This document shows, piece after piece, positions 44,923 to 58,903 of a stretch of 64,000 nucleotides of DNA (positions are counted from its first letter, which is position 1; the number at the start of each line of letters is the position of its first letter). The stretch covers positions 144,192 to 208,191 of the forward strand of contig QNGE01000929.1 of NCBI GenBank assembly GCA_008508345.1. Direction: 5' to 3'. This stretch comes from Paragonimus westermani (Eukaryota > Platyhelminthes > Trematoda > Plagiorchiida > Troglotrematidae). Both the position numbers and the translations under genes were made by a program. Under the pieces are notes generated by a model, which saw nothing but the letters and a program-made list of their open reading frames with translations, had not been told where the DNA came from and did no database searches.

Positions 44923-45457
44923 NTTAGTGTGAACCACTGATGTATTGCTCTCTATGATGATGATAACTCCGGAGTTACCATTAGATATAACGCGATTTCA
45001 CAAATCCAGGTCATTGGTACAAGGAAGCGAGTATAAACAGGAGAAGCGTCCTCACCTGTCTGGTAACAATGATTACAAGGGAAGTTGATTTTAAGTAGAA
45101 GGTCCATTAGTTCTGGCAGTCTCCTTTTCTTAACCTCTTGGATATTTCTTCATGTACATTCGTGCCAGGTTGTTTTATGGTCCTTATTATTTTTCGACCG
45201 CTTTTGTTACGTTCGTGTCGTTGTTTCTTCTGTCGTAAACTCTAAGTCCATGGAAGTAAAGTCGTGTTTGTTACTTTCTGTGGTATCACTCGCGTGTTGT
45301 TTCATGTATGCGATAGGAGGGCAGGTGATATTTTTCCTTTACCCAAGACGGATGTGCAGCGAATTCGTAACCCACTAGACACGAACAGTTGTATTTTTAT
45401 TGATAGGCTGATCTTTCAAAATGCACTGGGCATTTCTTTCCGTGATTATTTTAGTGA

Positions 45458-45743
45458 CTATAGTGAACAATAGTTCAGATAGTCTTATTCAGTTGTACCT
45501 TTTTGATGATTTCGGTTTTCCACTTCATTTTGCTCTAGTCAAGCTATTACGCTGTACTATCCGTCCCGAGGACAACAACACAACTCGCTCCGTGCGTCGC
45601 TAACTTGAAGTGCTTGCTCTGTACACTTTAATCTCCAGGGTCAATATCAATACACGGGGGTTCAACGCACTGGGCCTTGGTTCTCGTTGTTGTTCGGTTT
45701 TCGATAGTGAGAACAGACTGGACGTTATTATGCTGAACATTTT
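45458..45743 (+). repeat. Nested inverted repeat, arm 2 (right arm)
   Basis: Mirror copy of 38,004-38,288, without its deletion and substitution. Confidence 0.88.
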
Positions 45744-46313
45744 CCAACACTTTGTACCCTAATTTTCCGGCAATGAGACTCATCCATATGTGACTTACTT
45801 AATATTTATTGCACTTCTCACATCTGGTTCGTAATGCACTTATTGCCGAGCTTTAGCCCGCCAAATAGCTGTTGTATATGAGTCTTTTCCGATGGAGTGA
45901 CTCATTCAGTACTCTCTTTGACAATTTCGTATTGGTTCTCTGTAAGCTGGTTTACTAACACGTCTCGATGTGGCGTGGCGACCTCTTCCAGCAAAAAATA
46001 CATTAACTGACGGAAGTCAGCCTGGTCGGAAGAAACTCGGTTATTGTAAAATTCTATCTCTAGGTGTATGCATCACGGGATGGGGGCCCATTTCGAAGAA
46101 TGACATCTATTGTGGCGGACTCGAAAAGCTTAGCATCGTCATAAGACATGGGTATAAGGAACAAAAAGGGAATAAATTGGCGATGTAAAATTAGTACAGC
46201 CGAACTCCTATACGAACAGGCAAAACGCAGAGCAAAATAATGGTACGGAACGAACTCACCAAACCTGGCGAAGTGTAACGACGCGTTCTAAATTTCTCGG
46301 GCCCATCAGCTGT

Positions 46314-46596
46314 TAGAACAGTTCAGTAGAATAATGTCCAGTCTGTTCTCACTATCGAAAACCGAACAACAACGAGAACCAAGGCCCAGTGCGTTGAACC
46401 CCCGTGTATTGATATTGACCCTGGAGATTAAAGTGTACAGAGCAAGCACTTCAAGTTAGCGACGCACGGAGCGAGTTGTGTTGTTGTCCTCGGGACGGAT
46501 AGTACAGCGTAATAGCTTGACTAGAGCAAAAAGAAGTGGAAAACCGAAATCACCAAAAAGTTACAAGTGAATACAACTATCAAAAGTATTACTCAT
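46314..46596 (-). repeat. Nested inverted repeat, arm 1 (right arm)
   Basis: Mirror copy of 37,151-37,433. Confidence 0.88.
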
Positions 46597-46730
46597 TGTC
46601 CCTTCCCGTCTTCTTGTGTTTTCCTTCTCTCTCTTCCTATACAGGGTTTGTTTTTTCTTCATGGTTGTGTGGCAGTTAAGCATTAGTGTGAACCACTGAT
46701 GTATTGCTGTTTATGATGATGATGATGATG
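46597..46730 (-). repeat. Dispersed repeat R2 (right arm)
   Basis: Mirror copy of R2, adjoining the nested inverted repeat of the right arm. Confidence 0.85.
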
Positions 46731-48606
46731 ACCCATTGTAATCGCTACACTGTCACAAAAGGCAGCATAAATGAACTTGTAATGCTGACACGACGAAGCA
46801 GACATCTCTATTTATAATCAGCTGTCCTTTTCAGGTCCAGTAAAGGGTTTGTGTTCGATGTTTGCCGGAATACATTAACTCAACATCTTTTTGTTTCAAT
46901 AGAAACATAAAGATACTGAAGCACATACTGCAATTTACGATGAAAACCTGTGCGCATATTCATGCGGCTGTTTTCTAGAACGTTCTGGTCGTTGCTCACC
47001 CTCACAAGTTCACATGAGCTCTGAGGTCAATGTGAATTTGCGTGAAGTTCGACCTTGATCTTTTGTTAAGTAGCATTTTTTCTGTCAACATAGTAGCACA
47101 GTGAGTTAGCCTACCAGCAGTTGTGATCATTCTCTTGTAGTACGCAGTTTACTGTATTGTTTAAACTTTACTTACGTAGTAGGAGTTAATTGGTGACAAT
47201 TTTTCCTTTCCTCTTACGACATTGTTCATATTTTGCTAGGTACCAGTTTCTCTAAGATTGCTTTTAAGAAAAGTTGCCGCCCACCTGACGTCCGAAGAAC
47301 AATCGTAGGAATGTTGAATGTGAGCTTCACATATATCTGTCCCCTAACCAATGATTAACTTACTCTGCACCTAAATCGGCTCATTGTGGTTGTGTTTACT
47401 ACTTAACGTATATACTAAGCTTATTCCAGCACTCTCCCTGGTAGCTGCTAATTTTAAAGGCCGAATGGTGCACATATTTCATGTGGGTCCGTACGGCGCT
47501 GTTCTAACTGCGGCTCAGACCCATAGAATTGACAGGTGTAAACAAGAATCAGGATCTTGATTTTTATGTAGTGTTGTTGAAACACATAGCTGTCAATTTA
47601 TAAGTGACTGTCGAGTTTTGTTTACGTTCTTCCCATCACCTCAGATTATGACTATTTTAGGATTATTCCTGGTTAGATGTCAAGTATTTCTGGTACTGCT
47701 ACCATGAATACCATGAATAATGATGGATTTCTGTCAGGACGATCAATAACATTGACACACCCAAGCTTCAGGTGGTCTCTGTGTATAACATAATGGACAG
47801 CTCCCTGTATCCGACACCCATCAATGCTGCGGACCAGTGAGGTTTTTTAAATCAAGGCCTAGAATTAGAGGATTCAAAGGACTCGAAATGAGGTATCAGT
47901 TGGTATTCCGTTGTTGTGATGTGCCTAAATAACTCTTAGAGGAACAACAGAATCGATAAAACCGGTGAAGTCAGAATATTGAAGCCGATGGTAAGGCTAC
48001 TGGTTACCTTGACATCATGGAGAACATTGACAAATACAATTCCATCGAATAACTCTACTGGAAAGCTTCTGTTGGCGACCATCAAGCAAAGTATCGACAA
48101 CATAGAAGGGGACCTGAGGACCACTTTCGGCGTTTGGCCAAAGCCAGGGAACCAATAAGTACTCTGCAGACGGAAGGAGCAGCGATAAAAAAGCGCGGTT
48201 TTGCCCTTTGGTAGCATACGGAGAAATGAGAATGTCGTTAGTTGTTGTGCCAGTGAACACAAATGTTCCTGCCCATCAAAGAAAGCGTTAGACGGTTCAT
48301 CACACTATAACAGTACCCACCTGTATAGGTTCTAAACGGCTTGAAGAAGAAAAAACAATACCACAATAGTTACAGAATTAACATGCTCTACATGAAATGT
48401 TCCATCGACTTAATATCCACGTCCTGTACGACAATTGCAGGTGGTTATCATCCGCAGAGGTTCAACCTGAAATCCATTTGCACCACGTAGGGCCAAAACT
48501 CAGCACTGATACGGGGCAGTGAAAGCCGTAAGAAAGCTGTCTCGCTGATGACTCCTTACTCTCACTTGCTGCTCGTTTGTTTGTTTGAAAGGTGTAGGCA
48601 CCTTGA

Positions 48607-48781
48607 TGTTGAATGTTTGAATATGGACGTAGTCATTTTCAGTAGTTAGGTCCCTTCCCGTCGCCTTCTTTTTCCTTCTCTCTTTCTATATAGGGTTTGC
48701 TTTTTCTTCATGGTTGTGTGGCAGTTAAGCATTAGTGTGAACCACTGATGTATTGCTGTCTATGATGATGATGATGAAGAG
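48607..48781 (-). repeat. Dispersed repeat R1 (right arm)
   Basis: Mirror copy of R1, including the TCA microsatellite (read here as GATGATGATGATGA). Confidence 0.85.
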
Positions 48782-49276
48782 GAGGAGGAGGATGCCTTCA
48801 TCTCCCATACTTACGTCTTGCATAGGATCAAGCGGGCGCGTGGCGTGGGTCGTACGTTTGTTCAGAATACCTGTCAACATCCCTGTTCGTCCGAACAAAT
48901 GTCTAACCGTATGCCCAAGTTAACAAAATGACACAAATGGCAATCGGAACGTTAACATAATCACAAACATACCATCTTGCTGTCACTTTGAACTCAACCT
49001 GGATCATGCGAAAGCTATCTTCTCATTTTTAATTTGCGTTCGTCTGTGGATAGTGGGAATTAGATTAGTTCATTTTACTGTGAAATTGAGTTTTCCTTTT
49101 ACAGTCAGGACCTGGATTCGTCTTAATTATCCAGAAGAGTTTTGTAAACTCTTGCTTCAAAACCGTTAGAACATGAAAACTGGTAGATGCAAGCATTTCG
49201 TTTTGACTCTTCAGTACCGAATTTACAATAACATGAAACGTTTTTTACATCGGACAGTTAGGGAGTGGTGGGATGA

Positions 49277-49611
49277 ACAGTCAAACGGTGGGTTAGGAAA
49301 GGGCAAGATCAAGCTCACGAGCATTTGTTTCTGAATACACAGGACCGGCTTCAGTCGATTGATTGCGACACCCTCAGCAAACCGCACAAGCCGGGTCGAT
49401 GGCGTGACCAATGGTCAGGACATGTCTTGCGACTTTGAACACTGACTGCTTGCGTGTTTCAACGACATCGCCGTTCTTCGGTAATACAGAGTTCTGCACC
49501 CACTTAGACAAATGTTCGTCTACTCTGGAGATCAAACACCTCTCAGTTCTGCCTATGTAACTTTCTTTGCAGTTACATGTGATTTGAAACACTGAGTTCC
49601 CTTTATCTAGT
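49277..49611 (-). pseudogene. Penelope-like GIY-YIG endonuclease fragment, copy D2, frameshifted (right arm)
   Basis: Mirror copy of 34,136-34,470 carrying the same deletion and frameshift. Confidence 0.78.
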
Positions 49612-49636
49612 TCATCAGGACAGCAAAAGACATACA

Positions 49637-49678
49637 TTGCGAGATGCAAACATTTCGTTTATTCTCATCAGTCGGTTA
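49637..49678 (-). ncRNA. PLE-associated hammerhead core, copy D (right arm)
   Basis: Mirror copy of 34,069-34,110, between endonuclease fragments D1 and D2 of the right arm. Confidence 0.55.
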
Positions 49679-49766
49679 CATAAAACATTAGGTTATATGG
49701 GTTAAACGCGCAGCGTCAAAACAATGAAATGAACGAACTTCACTTGGTTGCAATCATGTTTCACTG

Positions 49767-50168
49767 CTACGGCAACCAAATTGATTGCGTCAGTACCTTT
49801 TGCCAGCAAAGGGCCGGTGTGTGACGCTTGATCAACATTGCCTCGGAGAACGCCAACAATCTAGGGCCGCGATTGCGCGATAGGACCGCGAACGAAGTGT
49901 CGGGGTCAACCACATGACCTGTTGCGATTAGGTGTTTGGCGATCGAAGACGTCGGATTTCTGTTCGAGTGTTGATATGCTGACTCGCCTTGAAACATTGT
50001 TTGCACTAGCCACTTGGGAATGTGCTCCGCCTTCCTCTGTCGTAAATTTCGGTCCGTTCTGCCGGGGTATGAATCACCGCATCTGCAGTTAACCTGGTAG
50101 ATAAAGTGAGAGGCGGAGTTTCCCGAAGAAGTTACATGTGAATTGATAGATACAAGGTGAGATGACAC
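49767..50168 (-). pseudogene. Penelope-like GIY-YIG endonuclease fragment, copy D1 (right arm)
   Basis: Mirror copy of 33,579-33,980 with the same translated sequence. Confidence 0.8.
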
Positions 50169-51369
50169 CGTTTATTAGTCAACTCAACTGACGTCAGTGA
50201 AATTTCCATTTATATCTTTGAGCAGCGTTTTCAATGTAATATGTCGATTGCTTAAGCCAGATTATGGATTTCTGCCCAACCAGTCGTTTTTTACATACAC
50301 CACCTGTTGAATGCCAAGAGCTTCATTGGTGCAACCGGTGGTCACTTTAGTTTATTAGACGCACATATCCGTTTCTATCATGGGCTTTTGCCAACTTTCG
50401 CCATCCGTGAATTAGATGAAACGTGCGGTTATCGGTGGAAGGCATATATTCTGTTTGTCTCACAGTTCCGAAATGTGGCTTGTTCGCGACGTGCTTATCA
50501 GCAGCTTTGTATGAGGCTTTTGAGAATAGTGGTGATGTTAATGACCCGGGCTGATGGTGTAAGCGCCCGGTTGTTTGTTGTGATTGCTATTCTTATGACA
50601 TCAGTGCGTGGGTATTTGAGTGTGGAAGTTGGTAGTCTGATGGATGTCTGCTCTCATACACGGAAGTGAGTTAACCGTTTCTGTTGCTTTTAAACTGTGA
50701 CATGAATTACGATTGGCTGTTTGCGATTGCTTTTGAACTTCAGTCGAGCTTAGTGCCCTACTGGTCAGTTCCTCCAGCTTTCCAAATTTTGACCTGAAAT
50801 CTGACTGGTTACTTCATGTTATTGTTGAACTCTGGCCTAGTGTCTGATTAGTTGATCACTGCTCTTTGACTGGGTAGGTCATGTCCCCATAGTTGGACTT
50901 CGGTCATCGATTCGATCCCTACAAGGCTCTCCGTTCAGGTGTGCCGGCATTTAGGTGTGATAGCGTTCATGGCTCTTCAGGTCTTTGGTTTTCACTAGTC
51001 TATCGATTTCGTTAGACCTAGTGTATTTGTTTATTCAGCAACATGAAGCAGCCTATTGTAATTTGGATTAAAATTAAAAAATAATAAGTAACGGGTGAGA
51101 ATTCAGTTCGGGAGGTTAAGTCACACTTGTATGTCGGAGCAGACATCCATCAGGCTCTACCAACCTCCAAGTTCAAACCTCCACACACTGGTGATGTCAC
51201 TTTGTTCGATGAAACGTTTGCCACTCAAGCGGTAGACTTAGCTAAAAGTGGAGTACCTAGGTTTGTTCTGTTTGCTCGTCGTTGTGTTCACTAGTTACCT
51301 CACATTGGGATAACAGCGTGAGCAATGTGCCCGTCTGCCGATAACTAATCTTGGACTTTTGGAATGCGC

Positions 51370-51640
51370 GATCAATTGGTCAACTAACAATGTTGTACAC
51401 TCTGCGGCGGTGGATTACTTGCCCCTCATACCAACTGAGCGTTGAGCATTGTGTACTGAAACCACTGGTTAAAACCGCGTGGTGGTCGGGCAAAAACGTG
51501 ACAACTAGATATAAGGTCACCGACTGTTTCTCTGAGTAAAGTGGGTAGGTATCGGTTGCTTGGTCGTGGCCACTCAAATCTTCGACTGAGGATAGTTAAT
51601 GGCATATCTGCACTAATGCCATTCCTGTTTCTTCCTGTTG
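51370..51640 (+). pseudogene. RTE-type LINE 3' coding relic (right arm)
   Basis: Mirror copy of 32,107-32,377, just upstream of exon A of the right copy. Confidence 0.62.
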
Positions 51641-51829
51641 GAGTTATTTCATCACTGTTCAACTTTTCAGTAAACTTCTCTTCTAGGCGATTACACGTCT
51701 TTGTTAAGGTCAGTAGCAGCTGAAGCTGCAACACCTAATCACTCTCCTGGTCTCTGTAAATGGATGGAATGATAATATGTTCCTCAATTTTTCAATATTC
51801 AATGTTCAAACTGTATTCTATCATTTCAG

Positions 51830-52156
51830 CCCTGCTGAATAATTCCCCATGTTTGGTCCAAGTGTACACGACTTTGCCACCTGGCATCAACGCCTCAGCA
51901 ACTGCCTATCTACACCTCAACATCAGTTTGTTCCGCGCAGCCCATCGTTCCTTCAATACTCGTCGCTCGACGTCTTCTACTAGACCTCCGGACGATCTGT
52001 CTGTCCGGGTGCGCTGGTGGGGCGAACCTGTGGGTGGACAGTGTGCAATATTCAACCCACGACTTGCTCACAAAGTCGGACACAAACAGACAACATGTAC
52101 CAGAGCTCGTTACAGAGTCACTGTACCGCTGGAAAGGTTTAGTGCCTATTTGAAAG
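51830..52156 (+). CDS. C2CD3: C2CD3-like gene, exon A (right copy)
   Basis: Plus-strand second copy of exon A in the right arm, with the same acceptor and donor. It encodes the N-terminal C2 blocks 'VRVRWWGE', 'RARYRV' and 'FSAYLK'. One noticed coding difference from the left copy: 'TSSTRPP' here against 'TSCTRPP' there. The copy is intact, with no stop or frameshift. Whether it is a real second gene copy or the other haplotype misplaced in the assembly cannot be told from the window. Confidence 0.83.
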
Positions 52157-52986
52157 GTAAGCTGAGTAGGGATTATCGCTGTCTGTTGCGCTGGTCATCC
52201 GTTCACATTACTTGAAAACGAAGTTTCAGTCAATCATATGATTGAATTTTGCGGTTTATTCTAGACAGCGATGTATAGATATGTGTATGTAATGTGTCAG
52301 TAAGTCCTTTTGCTCTGCTTAATCCTACAGTTCTGTAATTCATTGGTCATAATGACGCTATGTATAACTCATTGAGTCGATTGCGTTAAGTCATTAGGTC
52401 ATTGAATTAAAGATTAACCGTCAACTGTGATGTCATGCGCTTGAACATTTCTAGATAACATTTCTAGATAATAAGGTTCGGAAATTCTCCGCTATCTGTC
52501 AGCAAACTAAAATTAACAGTCATCTTCGACAACTCTTGAAATGTCTTTCGTCCCGTCCAATCCGTTGGGAAATGCAACCAGTCACTTGCTAACTGCGGCC
52601 GTACTGTTTATCTTAGGCTTCAGCATCTAATTCCTTTATCCTTTTTGATAGCTTAGGAAACTATACCTAAGATGACGGCAGTACGGCTAATTAAATTGGG
52701 GTTCGTGTATTCTACAGTCCAAAGCATTTTTGACACCAAAGAGGTATCTCACTCAAACATCGTATTCACAAGCTGCAGAATGTGGCCTCTCTGATTCGGA
52801 GTGTACAGTTGATGAAACTCTTTGAGCATCAACGTTTGCCTTTAATTGCTAGATCGCATGGCATCAGTAGTAAGCAACCAGCTGGTTAGAATAACGGTTT
52901 TTGTCTATATGAACTGATAAAATCCACTACTCTAATCTCTTTAGGTAAACAAATGCAACCGTCATCAGCGCAGAAAGAAGACGTAT

Positions 52987-53029
52987 GTTGCGATATGTTA
53001 ACATTTCCTTTACTCTCATCAGTCGCAAA
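52987..53029 (-). ncRNA. PLE-associated hammerhead ribozyme, copy C (right arm)
   Basis: Mirror copy of 30,718-30,760, with the same stem I, core and palindromic stem III. Confidence 0.7.
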
Positions 53030-54420
53030 CGAAACGTTAACATATCGCTGATGAAGTTATTGAAGGGAACCCAGTGTTTAAAATACAACCATGTATCAAG
53101 AACGGAGGCTGATTGGTTACAAAGCCATACACTCTTACTGATTTCCCCAACTCGCCGGCAAAGAGAACCGGAGGTATCCACTAATAGGGTATGACCAGTT
53201 AGGTAGTGTTCGGACAGTGGCGCGAATGTTGTCAATAAGTGATTTCACGGGAAAGTGGCAGCGGCCATAAGTTGTTTAGCGGATGCCATCTTGTTTTCAC
53301 TTACAGCCGCTTGGTTTGTTTGCAGGACGTAAGTGTAATGATGTTCAGAAGAGACTCGATTGTGAAAAATGCGAATATTTGTTGGATTCGGACCGACAAC
53401 AGAAGCATCATGCCCGAATGTGGCAAGCGCTGTGCTAACCGAGCTACGAAGCTAATGCTCATCAGTGGCATTGGTGGCTTCTACCGTTAACTGTCTGAGG
53501 AATTCTATTTGGGCAATCAGTTTGCTGGATCATTGAGGGAGTTCCATATGATCCGGTGGGTTAGGCGGGCAGCTGAGTCCAAATGTGAAATTTCTGAGCT
53601 CTCTGGGTGGTCTCGTAGCTTGGCTGATGTACTGCTTGTCACATTTTGGCTTGCTGGTTCTGCTGCTATCTCGAATCTGACCGAAACCCACAACTTTACC
53701 CGTTCTGAACCATCATGTCTGCCACCCTACTTAACAGTAGTTGATTAAAGTTGGTTGTTCAGGTTTAGGTTCATGTATCCCATTAATCTAGTCCCTGCTT
53801 TCGATTTTAATCTGAAGTTGATTCTTTTCAAGGCTGTATAGACGTCAACTACTGTTTCAGTGCTATCGCGGATGTCGATGATGCTGGTGTTGGTGTTGTA
53901 TTGAGGATGTGCATCTGTTACAGTCAATTGTGATTTGTTGGTGAATCCGATCAAACTGAAGGACTACAACGTATGATCATCAGTAATAAGAAAATGCATG
54001 AATGTGACAATGATGTGGATCTCGTCTACACTGTTCAGTTGCTGGGTGTTCGGATTGATCGATGACACTATATAACGACCGGAAGGAATACCACTGTCCT
54101 TTAAATAGCGTTGTCTCCGAAGCTTTTCCATGAAGCGATCGGAGCTGTGGGGGTGGTATTAACAAGACAGCTGAAAAAGTTGAGTCGAGAAATCCGTGTA
54201 GTATCGTCAAGTAGTCCCGTGAGCAGAGAGCAGCGTAGCTTATCTAGTCCATACTTCTGTTTCGTTACAAAACCAACGTCATTCTGACCAGTGTGCGGAC
54301 TAAATGTCCTGTTTATTCCGATCGATGTCTCCATGGTTGGAACTCCTCAATTCTAAGTAACAGAACTCATTTGATGGGGAATATTTGGATTACTGAACCT
54401 TTTCACATGATAACTCGGTA

Positions 54421-54610
54421 GTGCCCAACGTGAGGCAACTGGTGTAGTGGTCAACACAGTTGCTCCATGACAATGTGATCGGAGTTATAATCCGGGATGT
54501 GGCAATGACATACGTTACCAGTGTATGTGAACAGTATTGAGACTCGAGTCTAGTGGCTGCGAAGTCCATGGGTACACGAAAGCCGCGATCACATCTGTGT
54601 TTTAACAACT
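54421..54610 (+). mobile_element. SINE relic, tRNA head and hammerhead remnant (right arm)
   Basis: Mirror copy of 29,138-29,327; A box at 54,440-54,450. Confidence 0.6.
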
Positions 54611-55487
54611 TTATTCCAACCATAGTTCTCTTCTACCTATTAGTGATTTACAAAGCGTTGTATACTTGTAGACACTAACGTCAGCACTAATCCTCATTGA
54701 GTCTGAGATAAACGGCATAACCAACCCGCGAATGGGTTATTACCTACAGCTTTTAGCACCTACCGTTCCTATAGTAGGATGTATATCTGATGATCGGCCA
54801 TAACCAAAAACTAATCGTGCACATCGGGCGAATTTTGACCAGTAAATACATATTACTTATACCCTATCTCAAGAGGTGTTTTATAAGCTTTGTTGCACAA
54901 ATTGGAAATGAAGTTAGTTACTATAAAACTGAAATACATTACACAGCCTCATTGACAAACAGATTGAGAATAACACAACGTTAGGAGTAATTTGTAATAC
55001 TCTACGTTTCAACCACCTCGGGTGGCCTTCCTAAAGAGTGTTGCAATCAATAACATGTGAAATACGACGCCCAAACTGTCTGACTATAGAGATTATTTTT
55101 CGGTCTTTGGATTTAACAACATGCTTCTTGTAGATGAATCGCACAATCCGAATCGATACACCACTTAACATGATTTCTTTCATTTGCGAATTAGTATGCA
55201 GAACTCCACTTCCTTCCACTGACATTTGTATATCGGGAATCAGATGGTTACGGATCTTTTACGGTGTACAATCATTTTCATAAAATTAGTTCGTGTTTTA
55301 CTTAATTTTATAATGTTATCCTGAGCCTTGTTTCGAATCGACAGGAGGGCCTTGGATTTACAAAATAATTTGCGTTTCGGTAAACGGTGTTATCAACACC
55401 CTTTCGGTCACAAAAGCGGTCACTGATTAGTCTTACTTCAACTAATGTTTTGCCAGCATCCAAACATACGTGTTTGCTTCCTCACAG

Positions 55488-55596
55488 ATATGCGAGCTTT
55501 GTATCTGGATGTTCTGGACGATAACTGCGAGCGTGCGATCGGTCGGGCTCGCATTGATCGGATCGATCGTTTAACACCGAACCATCCGATTGACAC
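55488..55596 (+). CDS. C2CD3: C2CD3-like gene, exon B (right copy)
   Basis: Mirror copy of the left exon B with the same acceptor (CTTCCTCACAG) and donor (GACAC/GTGAGT), in phase with exon A of this arm. It encodes 'DMRALYLDVLDDN' through 'RLTPNHPID'. I see no difference from the left copy within the exon. Confidence 0.86.
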
Positions 55597-57939
55597 GTGA
55601 GTATTTTAAGCTGAATTAACTACCTCCGAGTTCTCTTATTGAGTTATCCTTTCTGGTGTGATGGATCCTAAGTTTGTACGAAACATTCCAGTTTTCTGTT
55701 CCACAGCATACGTCCTTCGTATTAAAACATGACAGACTGAAGCTGTGCACTCTCGCTTACGGGTGAAGGATGTTAGGGTCTATTTTAGACGTAAATTCCC
55801 ACTTGTGATAAACGTGGTGCTCCAACGTTCCTAACTTGCCACCACAACCTTGGTGAACCGTTTGAATAGTCGTTTCGGTGGACGATGATGACACTTATCA
55901 TGCTAACTGGAAGATCTAAACCAAGTGTTGTAATTAGAACTCAACAGTATGGAATAATGATCAAACGTATAAGGATTGAAGAACACTTTTAAACACAAAA
56001 ACACAGAACGTACATTGTTGAATTGTGTGCATTGTACAAGTTATTGGAGTAGTAAAACAATTGTATACCAAAACACGTCAGTCATGTTCATCACAACAGG
56101 CTGTCACTATGCTTTGGACATTTACTTCAAAATATTGGTTATCGGAGGTTTTGTTGTTTTTACGAACCATAATGAAACGACAGATATGAGACCGATCTTT
56201 TGCTGAAGATGTGACCGGTGAGTGAGGGATTAAGTGTAACTGCCGCTGAAACCGGCCAAATCTTACGTGGTCAGAATTGTCGCCAATATCATGTAACGCA
56301 TTCTGTGTAGCTCCGCTGTGAGATCGGCACTGTTCTTGAAGTGATTATTTGTTTAACGTGGGTCAAAAATTTCCCAAGCGTTACCAGTCTAGTGCTTTGA
56401 TTTGGTAGCTTTCATTATGTCCCACTCGATTTTACGAACACCTGTGGCTCATCCCGAAACAACTATTTATCACGCCACAGCGGTGATTATTCTAATACGG
56501 CTTTAGACTGATGCAATATATTTTCTAGCAGATGCGCGCAGAACTGGTGCACTGAAGTTTACCTGAAAATTTCACAACGGTAGTAACGACACAGTGGATG
56601 AGAGCTGGAATAGTACGTAGAGAATTGCATTCAGGTTGAACGGATTTCATACTTTGGATCGGACGGAACCGACCCAACCGGAATGATTGCAGAAAGCAGT
56701 TGGAAGTTGAGATAAACGTAATTATTGATAAGCAGTACAAAACACTTTAAAAACGAGAAGTGATAGATATCACTCGTTCCGTGATTGGATAGTACCGTCC
56801 AGTAGAAATGTGTTACTCGCTTGCACTACCCACTTTTTGTCTTAGTCTTCTTCGTCAGCAATCTTAGGTGTGTAGTGAGATCATCTTCGACATCCTCAAA
56901 ATTCTAAACTCCGCGCGACGTGAGATTTGCCTTGCCAGTACCACCACGCCTGTTCACATTACCTTGTATATGTAAACTTACTACAAACCACTAGCATCAA
57001 AGTTAGTGAGCCGACATAAGTATCGCAGTTATGCTCTCAGCTGTGTAATGAATTCGCACTATCTCTACTCCTGTAGATTACATTCACTAGGATAACAATG
57101 TTGAGCTACTACCGTTAGGAACGCCGCTTAACCAATCTAACGCTTGTTTGGATTCTTAAGGTCGACTGGAATTTTCCGTCGACGCACTCTTCCACTCTGG
57201 CGGCTGCTGTGCGGTTGTGCTTGAGGTGCTCTCACGTCCAGCTCCCTAGTACCCCTTAGTTGTTACGTTGAAGTCTGTTGTGAACGGTGAGTAGATCGAT
57301 AAATAAAGTTTGTTTGCAGATTCACCGTTTTCTCTTTGCGTCTTCCGATTCACGGTAGCATAAGGTTGGGGAAATTGTGGGCGTACGAAGTCAGGAAACT
57401 AGCACTACAGCTGACTACCAAGCAGTTTTCTTGTGTTATTTTCCAGACAGCATCGACGTTTATCAGCTAATGACAATGGTGCATTTGAGCAAAAAGCCAC
57501 CGACAACAAATAGTATGTACCGGATCACTGCCATGGGAGGGTTAGGTTTCCTAGTGGACATCTTGGTCTCACTTTCTGTCCGCTTACATCATTTTTTCCA
57601 TTGCAAGATATCTACTAAATTACAGGGAATTTCTGGTTACTAAGGCTTGAACATTGCTCACATTGATCGCAGCTTTTATGTTACCGTAGACTTTTCAGCC
57701 AACAAACAGTGTTGTTAGAATTGACCAGTAATGCACTGATGTGCAAATAGTGGCTAACTTGCCCGGTTGACTCTGGAGAACGCAGTTACTGTCTTGTTAA
57801 CCACACCGATAATCAGAACTTCTACTCAAGTTGAAGTCAGTAACCACCTAACCGGTTGAACCAATGAAGGGAAAACGTTTGCACAAAGAAATTTCGGACC
57901 TGTTTAATGTGAGGTGATTGACGTATTACTCAATAAGAA

Positions 57940-58110
57940 CGCTTGGAGGCGGTGTGGTGGGAGTTCACATCCTAGTCGTTGCAAAGCTACGTACTAGTGG
58001 TGAGCTTTAGCAAGAGGCGAAGTCGAGCGCAGTGCTTCCTTTCGAATAGGGTTGGTTGAAAGGTCTGTGGTCATTTTCGACTGATGTCCAATTCAGTTAA
58101 CATATCTGTC
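57940..58110 (+). mobile_element. SINE tail relic with hammerhead-like core (right arm)
   Basis: Mirror copy of 25,638-25,808. Confidence 0.5.
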
Positions 58111-58903
58111 ATCACTAGACGTTAGAGTTGGGCAACATTGTTCACCTCTTCAGATCACCTTACTAAACGCAGAAGGATTCTGCTGTCCAAAGTCCTTGAT
58201 TTAACCCAGTGAAAGCTTTCCAATTTACGACGAGTTTCGGATAAGTTGTATGAATTAATCGGCCAAAGGGCCCAAAATCTTTCCTACTGTCGGTCTTCTC
58301 AGCAAATGTATCCAATGGCGTGACGTTCATGATGTGCATCTCCAAAATCAGTTATTGAATAGCTGTAACCAATTGTCTACAGTGTTACTGGAACACCACA
58401 CTGTGCCAAAATAGGAGTCCTAATCGTACACTGTGAGTTTTATCTATTTATATCATTTCATTTCTGTCCAGTACACGGGAGTTAATTGTGTTCCCACAGA
58501 ACACATGTTTACCTCGCTCTGTAACGCGCTACTCGAACCAGTGGTGGCTGAAAGTCTATTGCTAAATCGTCAAGGTGCATGTCGTCTTTTTTCATTGGGG
58601 TTTCCATTAGTCACGCGTAACATTTTATCCCTGGACAAAGCCTACGTGTTTGTCTGTTGTGGTGACTACGGGCCATAGCGAAGTGCATTTGCGGCTGGAA
58701 TTATTCTTAATCGTACTAAAGAATCAATGAAACAAGAACCCCTTCTCTGTGCTTAGTAAGTCAGAAATTAATTTTGCGGTACCTCAACAAAATCCAAAAT
58801 TGCCCTTTAATCATTTTGTGCCATTGATAAAACCATCATATTTTTGTTGTGTTAATGAATTTCCTTTATATTTCCTTAATCATCTTGTCATTCACATTCA
58901 CAG

